The position numbers and the translations under genes were made by a program. Below, piece by piece: positions 34,669-43,773 of a DNA stretch of 64,000 bases. The notes below the pieces were generated by a model. That model had not been told where the DNA came from. It did no database searches and was given only the letters and a program-made list of their open reading frames with translations. The stretch comes from UBA2336 sp965227265 (lineage in GTDB: Bacteria > Bacteroidota > Bacteroidia > Cytophagales > Cyclobacteriaceae): assembly GCA_965227265.1 (NCBI GenBank), contig OZ245738.1:682001-746000 (forward strand), given 5' to 3'. Numbering within the stretch: position 1 is the stretch's first letter; each line of letters starts with the position of its first letter.

Positions 34669-37339
34669 GTCTCGCTAAACTCTCCTCCAACGCCTTAATC
34701 TTCGCCTCCGCATCAGCCTTCTTCCTGCGTTCCATTTCAACAACTTCCGGTTTGGCGCTGTTTACAAACTTTTCGTTGGATAGTTTCTTATCCACAGAGG
34801 CCATGAATCCTTTTTGATATTCGATGTCTTTTAATAATGACTCTCGTTCTTTGGCTGCATCGACTTTGCCTTCTAATGGAATGGTGAATTCATGTGTACC
34901 TACCAGAAATGAAACACCAGAAGGTTTTTCAGTTGAGGTCTGAACCTCGCTGATATTCGAAAGCTTCTTAACGATACTCCAGAATTTGTTGAGATTTTTA
35001 GTTGACTCTTTCTGATGAAGTTTTAATACTTCTTTCGGTGATAAGCCTTTTGCACTTCTTGCATTTCTAACCTGAGTAATTAAGTCAAATGCGAAAGAGG
35101 CTTCTTTTAAAATTCCTTCATTGGAGTTTCCTATAGTCGGCCACGAAGAGACAATTATGTAATCATTTCCTTTTCGTTCATTTAACTCCTGCCACAATTC
35201 TTCCGTAATAAAGGGCATAAATGGATGAAGTACTTTCAAAACGGTCTCAAATAACAATACCGTTTTATCATACGTAGCTTTATCGATTGGCTTCCCAAAT
35301 TCCGGCTTGATCATTTCCAGATACCACGCACAGAAATCATCCCACGTAAGCTTGTAAACAGTATGTAACGCATCCGACATTCTGAATTTTTCAAAATGAT
35401 CTGTGAGCTCAACAAGCGCTTGGTTTGTTTTTGATTCAAACCATTCGATGGCTGTTTTGTTTTCTTCTGGCTGTGGGATAGTGCTATCAATTTCCCAGCC
35501 TTTTATCAATCGGAATGCATTCCAGATTTTATTCGTAAAATTTCTTCCTTGCTCAACGAGCTTTTCATCGTACAGCAAATCGTTTCCGGCAGGGGAACTA
35601 AAAAGCATTCCGGTGCGAACAGCATCTGCACCAAAATTCGCGATCAAGTCAAGCGGATCAGGAGAATTGCCTAACGACTTTGACATCTTACGGCCTTGCT
35701 TATCGCGTACAATACCCGTCAGGTAAACATCGGAGAAAGGTTTCTTGCCTGTGTATTCATAGCCCGCAATGATCATCCGCGCAACCCAGAAGAATAAAAT
35801 CTCCGGAGCTGTTACCAGTACTTGAGTAGGGTAGTAATAATCAAGTTCTTTGGCTTTTGTTAAATCAATCTTACCTTTCGTTTTATCAAAGTATTCGTCT
35901 TTAAATCCGCCAAATACTTCAATCGGCCAAAGCCAGGATGATGCCCATGTGTCAAGAACATCTTCATCCTGTTTCAGATCTTTCTCAGTGATAGTCCGAC
36001 CAGATTTTTTTGTGGCTGCATGAACTGCTTCAGCTACATTTTCCGCAACGACAAAATCATCTTCACCCGTTCCGTAATAATAAGCGGGAATGCGATGTCC
36101 CCACCAAAGCTGGCGTGAGATACACCAGTCACGCACGTTATCCATCCAATGACGATACGTATTTTTGAATTTTGCCGGATGAAGAATAACATCATCTTCT
36201 TCTACGGCTTGTGCAGCCTTTCGGGAAATATCTTTCATCTTAATGAACCACTGCAAGGAAAGCTTGGGTTCAATAACTGAATTGGTTCTTTCCGAACGGC
36301 CAATGCGAGTGATGAATTCTTCTTCTTTAACAAGATGACCTGCTTCGCGCAAGTCTTTTACAATCTCTTTGCGGACGGCAAATCGATCTTTACCAAAGAA
36401 TTTTGGCAGTTCGCTTTTTTCGTTGATTGTCCCGTCATCATTAATCGTATCGATGATCGGTAAATTATGACGCAAGCCAATCTCATAGTCATTTACATCA
36501 TGAGCCGGAGTTACTTTCAAACAGCCAGTACCAAATGCTTTATCCACATAATCGTCTGCGATTACTGGGATCTCACGATTGATAAAAGGGACTAAGATTT
36601 TTTTACCAATCAGATTTTTATAACGCTCATCGGTTGAATTCACCGCAATTGCCACATCTCCCATGATGGTTTCAGGTCGTTGCGTGGCGATGACTATCCA
36701 CTCGTCTGCAGTATCTTTTATTTTATATTGGATAGAATACAAAATCGATTTCTCGCCATCTTCTTTATATAGAACTTCCTCATTCGATACAGTAGTCTTT
36801 GCTTCTGTATCCCAGTTTACCATGCGGAGTCCGCGGTAGATGTAATTCTTATTATATAGATCAACGAATACACGGATTACTGCTTTGTAATAATCCTGAT
36901 CCATAGTAAAGCTCGTACGTTCCCAATCGCAGGATGCGCCAAGCTTCTTTAATTGTTCAAGGATAATGCCGCCATATTTCTCTTTCCATTCCCAGGCGTA
37001 TTTCAAAAACTCATCGCGGGTCAAATCAGACTTTTTGATTTTCTTCTCGCGGAGCATCTGAACAACTTTCGCTTCTGTCGCAATCGAGGCATGGTCAGTT
37101 CCCGGAACCCAACAAGCTTCTTTGCCTTGCATGCGGGCTTTACGGATCAACACATCCTGAATGGTATTATTGAGCATGTGGCCCATGTGCAGCACGCCCG
37201 TAACGTTAGGCGGAGGAATGACGATTGTATACGCCTTTTTGTTTGGATTCGGCTCTGAGTGAAAAAAGCCTTTTTCCAGCCACTGCTTGTACCACTTGTC
37301 TTCTACTTCAGACGGATTGTATTTAGTTGATAATGACAT
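34664..37339 (-). CDS. valS: Valyl-tRNA synthetase
   Basis: An 891-residue class I synthetase from the ATG at 37339; a longer frame from 37372 would start upstream of the -7 promoter element at 37360. The HIGH motif is HMGH at residues 51-54 in PPPNVTGVLHMGHM, and the KMSKS motif GRKMSKSLGNS is near 548. The editing domain lies between, the anticodon-binding domain follows, and the C-terminal coiled coil (ERESLLKDIEYQKGF ... AEAKIKALEESLARL) is the valS-specific tRNA-binding arm. Length is normal. Confidence 0.97.
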   Translation of the reverse strand: MSLSTKYNPSEVEDKWYKQWLEKGFFHSEPNPNKKAYTIVIPPPNVTGVLHMGHMLNNTIQDVLIRKARMQGKEACWVPGTDHASIATEAKVVQMLREKKIKKSDLTRDEFLKYAWEWKEKYGGIILEQLKKLGASCDWERTSFTMDQDYYKAVIRVFVDLYNKNYIYRGLRMVNWDTEAKTTVSNEEVLYKEDGEKSILYSIQYKIKDTADEWIVIATQRPETIMGDVAIAVNSTDERYKNLIGKKILVPFINREIPVIADDYVDKAFGTGCLKVTPAHDVNDYEIGLRHNLPIIDTINDDGTINEKSELPKFFGKDRFAVRKEIVKDLREAGHLVKEEEFITRIGRSERTNSVIEPKLSLQWFIKMKDISRKAAQAVEEDDVILHPAKFKNTYRHWMDNVRDWCISRQLWWGHRIPAYYYGTGEDDFVVAENVAEAVHAATKKSGRTITEKDLKQDEDVLDTWASSWLWPIEVFGGFKDEYFDKTKGKIDLTKAKELDYYYPTQVLVTAPEILFFWVARMIIAGYEYTGKKPFSDVYLTGIVRDKQGRKMSKSLGNSPDPLDLIANFGADAVRTGMLFSSPAGNDLLYDEKLVEQGRNFTNKIWNAFRLIKGWEIDSTIPQPEENKTAIEWFESKTNQALVELTDHFEKFRMSDALHTVYKLTWDDFCAWYLEMIKPEFGKPIDKATYDKTVLLFETVLKVLHPFMPFITEELWQELNERKGNDYIIVSSWPTIGNSNEGILKEASFAFDLITQVRNARSAKGLSPKEVLKLHQKESTKNLNKFWSIVKKLSNISEVQTSTEKPSGVSFLVGTHEFTIPLEGKVDAAKERESLLKDIEYQKGFMASVDKKLSNEKFVNSAKPEVVEMERRKKADAEAKIKALEESLARL

Positions 37340-37359
37340 GATTAGGGAAAAACGAATGA

Positions 37360-37367
37360 CAAAAATA
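37360..37367 (-). promoter_or_regulatory. -7 element (TATTTTTG) for valS
   Basis: Exact TAnnTTTG on the minus strand, 20 bases before the chosen valS ATG. No -33 TTG at the usual distance. It supports the shorter valS start. Confidence 0.5.
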
Positions 37368-37446
37368 CGCAAAATGCGCTAAAAACGAGGACTTGAAATC
37401 CAATAACACACTGCACTTCGTACATATTGTATAACTCCTCAAACCC

Positions 37447-38586
37447 ATGGAAAATACCATTACCCTCGAGAACGGCTCCACGAACGAGACCAAACCGCTC
37501 AACATTGAGTGGAAACAATTGTGGAGCCTAACTGCATTGTACGCTTCTGTTGTTATTGGATGGATTGCGTATCAAAATTATCAACCGAAATTATTGATCA
37601 AATTCAGTTTCACGGAGTTTGCATTTTTATTAACTGTAGCGCAAGGAATTATCTTAGTTATTACTCCGCCTATTGCCGGTAGAATTGGAGACCGTTATCG
37701 TTTCGAACGAGGTAGTCGAATTCCAGTAATCAGTGCAGGGATAAGTTTTGCCGCGATGATCTTTATGGCGGTTGCATTTACGCTGCTCGGAAATCCGGGT
37801 GAGATTTTTAAATGGGTGTTGCCCTTCCTGATTATCTTCTGGTTGATTGCGATGAGTATTTTCACAAGTCCTGCGCTATCAACCATTGAAACATTTATGC
37901 CGGTTGACAAACTTCCGCGCGCGATGGCTGTACTGACGGTTGTTGGAAATTTAATCTATTCATTAGAACCTGTTATTGTTGATATCATCGATTACCTCGG
38001 TGCTCCCATAACCTTTATCTCGGGCGGAGCTGTTGTGTTCCTATCCGGATATGCGTTGAAGAAAAATTCGATTAGCTTATTTAACAGTGCTGATAAAAAA
38101 CAATCGCAAGCAGCCATTAAGCTCGATACACAAAAATCCGAGTATGGCTATATTTTGTTTTTAGGAATTATACTCGGTATTGCAACGGCTGTGCTGTTTG
38201 AAATTTTTCCAGGTGTAATGAGTGAAAAACTTTCGGTTCTCTTTACAGGGAACAGTAAAATTGTTTCGGTTGGAATTTTAATCATCTCTGCGATACTCTG
38301 TATTCCATTTAGTACACTGGTAAATACGTATGGCTTGAAAAAATCATTTTGGGTAAGCGGAGTTGTAACAATGTTGGCAATTGCCGGAGTGTTAGTATTC
38401 CAGGCACCATTGGCAGTTCTTTTAATGACTGCAATTTTTGCAATAGGTTTTGCTGCATTGTCGGTAAGCTCATTACCGTTGGCGATTGGTAAAGCCAATT
38501 ATTATCAGAAAGTATTTTGTGTGGGGATATTCTTCGCAGGGGTTGAATTGCCGGATACGATCATTGAGATCATCCAGGCATGGTAA
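37447..38586 (+). CDS. MFS-type transporter
   Basis: A 379-residue protein with about 11 hydrophobic segments. A cytoplasmic loop after the second or third helix, AGRIGDRYRFERGSRIP, corresponds to the G-x-x-x-D-R-x-G-R loop of the major facilitator superfamily and resembles the variant of SLC45/GPH-like sugar carriers. The second half has a further central loop rich in Lys/Gln (ADKKQSQAAIK). Substrate unknown. It is divergent from valS and convergent with the rRNA methyltransferase gene. Confidence 0.65.
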   Translation: MENTITLENGSTNETKPLNIEWKQLWSLTALYASVVIGWIAYQNYQPKLLIKFSFTEFAFLLTVAQGIILVITPPIAGRIGDRYRFERGSRIPVISAGISFAAMIFMAVAFTLLGNPGEIFKWVLPFLIIFWLIAMSIFTSPALSTIETFMPVDKLPRAMAVLTVVGNLIYSLEPVIVDIIDYLGAPITFISGGAVVFLSGYALKKNSISLFNSADKKQSQAAIKLDTQKSEYGYILFLGIILGIATAVLFEIFPGVMSEKLSVLFTGNSKIVSVGILIISAILCIPFSTLVNTYGLKKSFWVSGVVTMLAIAGVLVFQAPLAVLLMTAIFAIGFAALSVSSLPLAIGKANYYQKVFCVGIFFAGVELPDTIIEIIQAW

Positions 38587-38666
38587 AATATTAGAGTTGG
38601 TTTTTAGTTTGTTTTGGGGAATGTGAAGTTGGTTTTTTTTGAGGGAAGATGGCCGCGCTGAATTTA

Positions 38667-40022
38667 TCAGCCGGCCATTCTTATTCTCCACTCTTTTGGA
38701 TAAAGGTTATTCATCCGGCTATCAAGCACATTTGCCCAGCCCAGTGCAAATCCTTTGTATGTGATTAGTGTATAACCTTTAGATGCTCCGTTGATCTCAA
38801 TTGGTTCCTTGCGTAAATACCGAAGCGCGTCTTGTTCGCTTACTTCAAGTTGCAGAAAATTATCCCAGTTCAGATTGATTGCTAATGCTGCTGCATGTTC
38901 GGGAATCAGCTTAACATGCTTCATCGTAGCCAAGGCTGTTCCTGCCTGAACAAATTTTAAGTGATCGAGCAAAATTTCTGTTTCCCGCGCAATTGATTTT
39001 GGGACAGCATACACAACATCATTCCAGGTGAAAAATGTTGGAGCTTTTAATGTCATCCAGGACTCTAGTTGTTCGATTATTTTTTTAGGAGGCGCAGTTA
39101 ACCCTTTCCTGATTTTAAAATGAGCTTGAGGTTGTTCTTCTGTTTTTCGAACGACAGAAAGAAAAAAACCTTCACCCTTTACTTTATGCGGATAGAAATG
39201 ATAACCGTAAATATTTTTCTCTTCAACTTCTTCAATGCCCCATTCACGGTCTATGGTTAATTTGATAGATTCAAACGCTCGCCCTTCATTCAGCCAGTTG
39301 ATATTATCTTCATTCTCAAGCTTGTTGTACGTACAGGTAGAGTAGACAAGAATTCCATTTTGTTTTAAGGCAGGCAACAGATCAGTCAAAATCCTGCGTT
39401 GACGTTTTGCGCATAACTCAACATTCTCGGGCGACCATTCTTTAATTGCATCAGGATCTTTTCTGAACAAGCCTTCACCGGAACAGGGAGCATCGACAAG
39501 GATAACATCAAAAAAACCGGTGAGCTTTGTAAAGTCTTCAGGGTCGTTGTTCGTAACAATAACATTGCTATGTCCCCACTTCTGAATGTTTTCCGCCAGA
39601 ATTGATGCGCGTGATCGAATCACTTCATTTGAGACCAACAGACTTTCTGAATTCAATAAGCTTAGCAGATGTGTTGATTTTCCACCCGGTGCTGCTGAGA
39701 TATCCAATACGAGTAAAGGTTTGGTCAAATCAACAGCTTGGATTAGTGCTTGCTCAATAAACATCGAGCTTGCTTCCTGAACATAATAAGCACCCGCATG
39801 AAATGTTGGGTCAAGCGTAAATTTTGGACGCTCATTCAAGTATCGACCGAATTGACTCCAAGGAACAGCATTCGAATCCTCTGAACCAAACTTTTTGGGA
39901 TTCATTCGAATACTGACAGGAGAAGGCTTTTGAAGACTATCAATAAAATCAGGAAATGAGTTACCTAATGAGTTCTTTAAGTTTTCTTCAAATTCTTTCG
40001 GTAAACCCGGATGCTTTTCCAT
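38667..40022 (-). CDS. rRNA cytosine-C5 methyltransferase, RsmF-like
   Basis: A 451-residue NOL1/NOP2/sun-family m5C methyltransferase. The SAM-binding motif LDISAAPGGKSTHLL is near residue 100, the catalytic DAPCSGEGLFRKDP near 178-190, and a second catalytic Cys in STCTYNKLEN near 228. The C-terminal 150 residues form the RNA-binding part seen in RsmF/YebU-type enzymes. It modifies 16S rRNA in E. coli; the exact target here is inferred. The 3' end lies in a hairpin-forming sequence (38649-38678). Confidence 0.88.
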   Translation of the reverse strand: MEKHPGLPKEFEENLKNSLGNSFPDFIDSLQKPSPVSIRMNPKKFGSEDSNAVPWSQFGRYLNERPKFTLDPTFHAGAYYVQEASSMFIEQALIQAVDLTKPLLVLDISAAPGGKSTHLLSLLNSESLLVSNEVIRSRASILAENIQKWGHSNVIVTNNDPEDFTKLTGFFDVILVDAPCSGEGLFRKDPDAIKEWSPENVELCAKRQRRILTDLLPALKQNGILVYSTCTYNKLENEDNINWLNEGRAFESIKLTIDREWGIEEVEEKNIYGYHFYPHKVKGEGFFLSVVRKTEEQPQAHFKIRKGLTAPPKKIIEQLESWMTLKAPTFFTWNDVVYAVPKSIARETEILLDHLKFVQAGTALATMKHVKLIPEHAAALAINLNWDNFLQLEVSEQDALRYLRKEPIEINGASKGYTLITYKGFALGWANVLDSRMNNLYPKEWRIRMAG

Positions 40023-40041
40023 TCAGCAGAAAAATAAAGAT

Positions 40042-40049
40042 TATTTTTG
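40042..40049 (+). promoter_or_regulatory. -7 element (TATTTTTG) just before the fumarylacetoacetase gene
   Basis: Exact TAnnTTTG ending 6 bases before the ATG at 40056, the same spacing as at the macroglobulin gene. A transcript from it would be almost leaderless. No -33 TTG is seen at 19-21 bases. Confidence 0.4.
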
Positions 40050-40055
40050 GGTTGT

Positions 40056-41324
40056 ATGATAAAAGCCAACAATCCTAAGCTTAAAAGCTGGGTAGAAGTC
40101 CCGAAAGATTCTGATTTCCCGATTCAAAATCTTCCCTTTGGAATTTTTAAAACCAAGTATTTATCACCAGTGGCGGGAGTGGCGATTGGTGAATATGTTC
40201 TTGATTTGGTTTATCTGCATGAAAATGGTTTCCTGGATGGTTTAGGATTACCAGCGGGAATTTTCAATCAACGTTTTCTGAACGACTTTATGGCGTTAGG
40301 TAAAAAGAAATGCCGTGAGATCAGAGAGCGAATATCAGAGCTTTTACAACACGATAATGATGAGTTAAAAAATAATGTTGGCGCACGTGAAATTGCACTC
40401 ATTCCCATGAATGAAGTGCAGATGTTAATGCCGGTTCGTGTTCCAAACTATACCGATTTTTACAGCAGTGAAGAGCATGCAACGAATGTCGGCTCAATGT
40501 TTCGAGATCCGAAAAATGCGTTGTTGCCAAACTGGAAGCACTTACCGGTTGGCTATCATGGTCGGCCATCTTCGATTGTTGTTTCAGGTACACCGATTAA
40601 ACGGCCGAAAGGACAAATTAAAATTGGTGAAGAACCACCAGCGTTTGCATCAACGCGTAAGCTTGACTTCGAACTTGAAGTTGCATTTTTAACATGTACT
40701 GAAACAAAACTTGGATCGCACGTTACAATCCGTGAAGCGGAAGAGCATATTTTTGGATTTGTATTATTCAATGATTGGTCAGCGCGCGACATTCAGCAAT
40801 GGGAGTATGTTCCATTAGGTCCATTCTTAGGAAAGAATTTTGGTTCATCTATTTCACCTTGGATTGTCACAATGGATGCCCTTGAGCCATTCCGCGTAAA
40901 AGGTCCGGAACAATTTCCGCATGTGCTTCCGTATCTCTATGCCGAAGGAGATAAGAATTTTGATATCCGCCTCGAAGTTTTACTTCAGCCCGATGGCTCT
41001 GAACCTACAACCGTTTGTCGTTCCAATTTCAAATACATGTACTGGAACATAAGCCAACAGCTTGCGCACCATACTGTTAATGGTTGCAACATCCAGGTAG
41101 GTGATATGTATGCATCGGGAACCATTAGCGGTCCTTCACCGGGTTCGTATGGTTCCATGCTTGAGCTTAGCTGGAATGGTCAGAAATCACTACACATGCC
41201 AGATGAATCTGAACGCAAATTTATCGAAGATGGTGACACGGTGATTATGAAAGGTTTTGCTGAGAAAGATGGAATAAGAATTGGCTTTGGCGAATGCAAA
41301 GGAAAAATCCTGCCTCCAGATTAA
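40056..41324 (+). CDS. fahA: Fumarylacetoacetase
   Basis: A 422-residue enzyme of the last step of tyrosine degradation, splitting fumarylacetoacetate to fumarate and acetoacetate. An N-terminal SH3-like domain (about 1-115; LPFGIFK ... VAIGEYVLDL) precedes the FAH domain with YTDFYSSEEHATNVG (metal-site acidic residues), GYHGRPSSIV, LDFELEVAF and FVLFNDWSARDIQ. Length fits the family. The other tyrosine pathway genes are not in the window. One base separates it from a small membrane protein gene, and a flavin reductase family gene follows. Confidence 0.95.
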   Translation: MIKANNPKLKSWVEVPKDSDFPIQNLPFGIFKTKYLSPVAGVAIGEYVLDLVYLHENGFLDGLGLPAGIFNQRFLNDFMALGKKKCREIRERISELLQHDNDELKNNVGAREIALIPMNEVQMLMPVRVPNYTDFYSSEEHATNVGSMFRDPKNALLPNWKHLPVGYHGRPSSIVVSGTPIKRPKGQIKIGEEPPAFASTRKLDFELEVAFLTCTETKLGSHVTIREAEEHIFGFVLFNDWSARDIQQWEYVPLGPFLGKNFGSSISPWIVTMDALEPFRVKGPEQFPHVLPYLYAEGDKNFDIRLEVLLQPDGSEPTTVCRSNFKYMYWNISQQLAHHTVNGCNIQVGDMYASGTISGPSPGSYGSMLELSWNGQKSLHMPDESERKFIEDGDTVIMKGFAEKDGIRIGFGECKGKILPPD

Positions 41325-41325
41325 T

Positions 41326-41775
41326 ATGAAAAAACTGTATTTCTACATCGTAGTGGCATCTCTTGTATTGATTGACGCGTTGTTGCTTTCAAGCCCTAAT
41401 CTGTTAGGTAGGATTGGATTGGTTATCTATAAATACTTCTACTTAAAAAACTTTCCACGAACATTACTTACGGTTTCATTTTTGGTTTTAGTGTCAATGC
41501 TAATTGCCGAATTTATTGCCCTACTTGTAAAGAATCAGAGAATTAAGCGAAGTGTTGGAGTTATTCTGCTGTTGATCTTTGTTGCACTTTGCGGAGCAGT
41601 ACTATACCAAACTATTAGCAGCTTTTTAACATTTACCTATTCTCATACCGGCCAGCGATTCCGCTACGGAGCTTATCTTTTACCGTGCATACTGATACTC
41701 GTCTTCGGCTTTAAAATATTTAATCTACCGGTAAAAGTTGAAGAGGAAATTCCGGTTGATAATAAACCATTATGA
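41326..41775 (+). CDS. Small integral membrane protein of the fahA operon, unknown function
   Basis: A 149-residue protein with four predicted membrane helices (about residues 4-21, 42-62, 72-96 and 115-135) and a short acidic tail. The ATG at 41326 lies one base after the fahA stop; a longer frame inside fahA is less likely. Its stop overlaps the flavin reductase start by 4 bases. I do not recognise the family. Tight packing between two metabolic genes suggests a role tied to the same pathway, for instance uptake of an aromatic compound, but nothing in the sequence proves it. Confidence 0.75.
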   Translation: MKKLYFYIVVASLVLIDALLLSSPNLLGRIGLVIYKYFYLKNFPRTLLTVSFLVLVSMLIAEFIALLVKNQRIKRSVGVILLLIFVALCGAVLYQTISSFLTFTYSHTGQRFRYGAYLLPCILILVFGFKIFNLPVKVEEEIPVDNKPL

Positions 41776-42620
41776 TCACCATTAATCCAAAAGACCTTTC
41801 TGTCCCTAAGCTTCAAGCTTATTTGCAGAGCGGAGTTGCACCGCGGCCTATCGCTTTTGTTAGCTCAATTGATAAATCTGGAAAAGTTAATCTAAGTCCG
41901 TTCAGCTTTTTTAACATGTTCAGTATGAACCCGCCTATTCTGGTATTTTCTCCTTCAAGGAGGGTTCGGGATAATTCTGAGAAACATACATTGGAAAATA
42001 TTTGTGAAGTTGACGAGGTAGTAATCAATATCGTGAACTATAACATGGTTCAGCAAACTTCATTGGCCAGCTGTGATTTCCCGAAAGGTGTTGACGAATT
42101 TCAAAAGTCAGGACTAACACCAATAGACTCTCAAGTAGTAAAACCACCTCGTGTTGCAGAGTCGCCAATTTCATTTGAATGTAAAGTAAAGCAAGTGATT
42201 TCGTTGGGAGATCAGGGCGGTGCGGGCAATCTCGTACTGTGCGAAGTTTTGCTAATGCACATTAAAGAGGAGATAGTGGATGCAGCTGGATTTATTGATC
42301 CATATAAAATTGATGCGGTCGCGCGAATGGGTCAGAATTATTACTGTCGCGCGCATGGCGACAATATCTTTGTTGTTCCAAAGCCAAATGAAAAGATCGG
42401 TATTGGGTATGATAAGCTTCCGGAGAAAATCAGGAATAGTAAAATTCTTACCGGCAACGACTTAGGTATGCTTGGTAATATTGAGCAAATCCCCGCCACT
42501 AGTACACTTTCGGCTGAAGAAAAAGTCATAGCTCAAAAGGGGACTGAAGCAATCCATACGCTCGCCCATGAGTATTTGCAAACCGGCAGGATAGAAGATG
42601 CGTGGAAAATTCTTCTCTAA
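41772..42620 (+). CDS. Flavin reductase family (FMN-binding split-barrel) protein
   Basis: A 282-residue flavoprotein. The APRPIAFVSSIDKSGKVNLSPFSFF block (about residues 25-50) is the signature of the DIM6/NTAB flavin reductase family, which binds FMN and often supplies reduced flavin to monooxygenases. The C-terminal 90 residues (IGYDKLPEKIRNS ... EYLQTGRIEDAW) form an extra helical region. It is the third gene of the fahA group and overlaps the membrane protein gene by 4 bases. Confidence 0.85.
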   Translation: MITINPKDLSVPKLQAYLQSGVAPRPIAFVSSIDKSGKVNLSPFSFFNMFSMNPPILVFSPSRRVRDNSEKHTLENICEVDEVVINIVNYNMVQQTSLASCDFPKGVDEFQKSGLTPIDSQVVKPPRVAESPISFECKVKQVISLGDQGGAGNLVLCEVLLMHIKEEIVDAAGFIDPYKIDAVARMGQNYYCRAHGDNIFVVPKPNEKIGIGYDKLPEKIRNSKILTGNDLGMLGNIEQIPATSTLSAEEKVIAQKGTEAIHTLAHEYLQTGRIEDAWKILL

Positions 42621-42650
42621 TAAACCTCATGTAATCAGCACGTTAAAACG

Positions 42651-42668
42651 CATCGAAAATTTTCGATG
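42651..42668. repeat. 18-base perfect palindrome before the LLM oxidoreductase
   Basis: CATCGAAAATTTTCGATG is its own reverse complement and is flanked by AAAAcg and gaTTTT, extending the symmetry. It lies in the 103-base gap before 42724. It could be an operator for a dimeric regulator or a dispersed element; its ATTT core resembles the palindrome in tsaE. Confidence 0.7.
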
Positions 42669-42723
42669 GATTTTGCACTTCTTTGTGAATTCGTGTGTTG
42701 TAATGACTTAAGAATTCAGAATT

Positions 42724-43743
42724 ATGCAACTTAAGCTAAGTGTACTCGATCAAACTCCCATTCGCAGGGGCAGCAATGCAGTAGAAGCTTTACAGGAAAG
42801 TATTCAACTTGCAAGGCTGGCCGACAAACTTGGATACACGCGCTATTGGTTATCAGAACATCACAACATTGGTACGTTGGCGGGAGCAGCGCCTGAAGTC
42901 TTAATCGCCAGGCTTGCCGGTGAAACGAAACGAATCCGGTTTGGCTCGGGAGGTATTATGCTTCCGAATCACAGTTCACTTAAGGTTGCCGAGAATTTCA
43001 GATTGCTGGAAGCATTATATCCAAGCAGAATAGATTTAGGCATTGGCCGAGCACCCGGTGGTGATAGGCTAACAGCATCTATCTTAAATCCATCCAATGA
43101 ATTTAACCCACAGGATTATATCCGTCAGATCACAGAGCTTACTGGCTTTCTAACCGGAAGTTGTGAGGTTGGAACCATCCATGAAAAAGTAAAGGCTATT
43201 CCCAATATTGATTCAGTACCGGAGCTCTGGATGCTAACATCAAGTGGGGAAAGCGCATACATCGCAGCACATTTTGGGATGGCATTGTCGTACGCAATGT
43301 TCATTAATCCAATGGGCGGACCAGAAGCGACCGGGGCATATCGGGAAAAATTCAGGCCATCTGAATTACTGCTCGAGCCCAGGGTAAGTGTTGGCGTGTT
43401 TGTATTTTGTGGAGATACAGAAGAGAAGGCTGAACAAGTTCAAGCCGTTATGGATTACAGGCTTTTAAGCATCGAAAAAGGAATGCGCGATGAAGCACCT
43501 TCTTATGAGTCCATTAAATCCTATCAATACACGCGTGAAGAACTCGCACGTATAACGTTTAACCGAATGCGTATGGTTGCCGGTACACCGGATACAGTAA
43601 AAGAAAAACTTGAGGATATCGCCAAGAGGTTTAACGTGGATGAGATTGTAGTCGCCACTTTTGCAGATACACTGGCGGATCGATTACGATCCTACGAATT
43701 GTTAGCTGAGATTTTTCAAATTCAGGCGCCAGTTGCCGTATAA
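42724..43743 (+). CDS. LLM class flavin-dependent oxidoreductase (luciferase-like)
   Basis: A 339-residue TIM-barrel monooxygenase-like protein. The family blocks LGYTRYWLSEHHN (residues 39-51), IRFGSGGIMLPNHSSLKVAE and RIDLGIGRAPGGD match the MsnO8-type subgroup of bacterial luciferase-like proteins. These need reduced FMN, which the flavin reductase family protein 103 bases upstream could provide; this is inference. The substrate is unknown. Confidence 0.9.
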   Translation: MQLKLSVLDQTPIRRGSNAVEALQESIQLARLADKLGYTRYWLSEHHNIGTLAGAAPEVLIARLAGETKRIRFGSGGIMLPNHSSLKVAENFRLLEALYPSRIDLGIGRAPGGDRLTASILNPSNEFNPQDYIRQITELTGFLTGSCEVGTIHEKVKAIPNIDSVPELWMLTSSGESAYIAAHFGMALSYAMFINPMGGPEATGAYREKFRPSELLLEPRVSVGVFVFCGDTEEKAEQVQAVMDYRLLSIEKGMRDEAPSYESIKSYQYTREELARITFNRMRMVAGTPDTVKEKLEDIAKRFNVDEIVVATFADTLADRLRSYELLAEIFQIQAPVAV

Positions 43744-43773
43744 AAAAAATATCCGGCCTAGATACTGGCCGGA
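43742..43773 (-). terminator. Intrinsic terminator for minus-strand transcription
   Basis: Stem TCCGGCC (43752-43758) and GGCCGGA (43767-43773) with an 8-base loop. On the minus strand the stem is followed by TATTTTTTTT, a strong T-tract; on the plus strand no T-tract follows. It therefore ends a leftward transcript, either of the small ORF at 43839 or of the gene at 44173, right against the stop of the LLM gene. Confidence 0.75.

Noticed and set aside
38649..38678. GC-rich hairpin at the 3' end of the rRNA methyltransferase gene as an intrinsic terminator
   Set aside because: The stem has a bulged C and no T-tract follows on either strand in the right place; it overlaps coding sequence. It may be another dispersed repeat, but evidence is weak.
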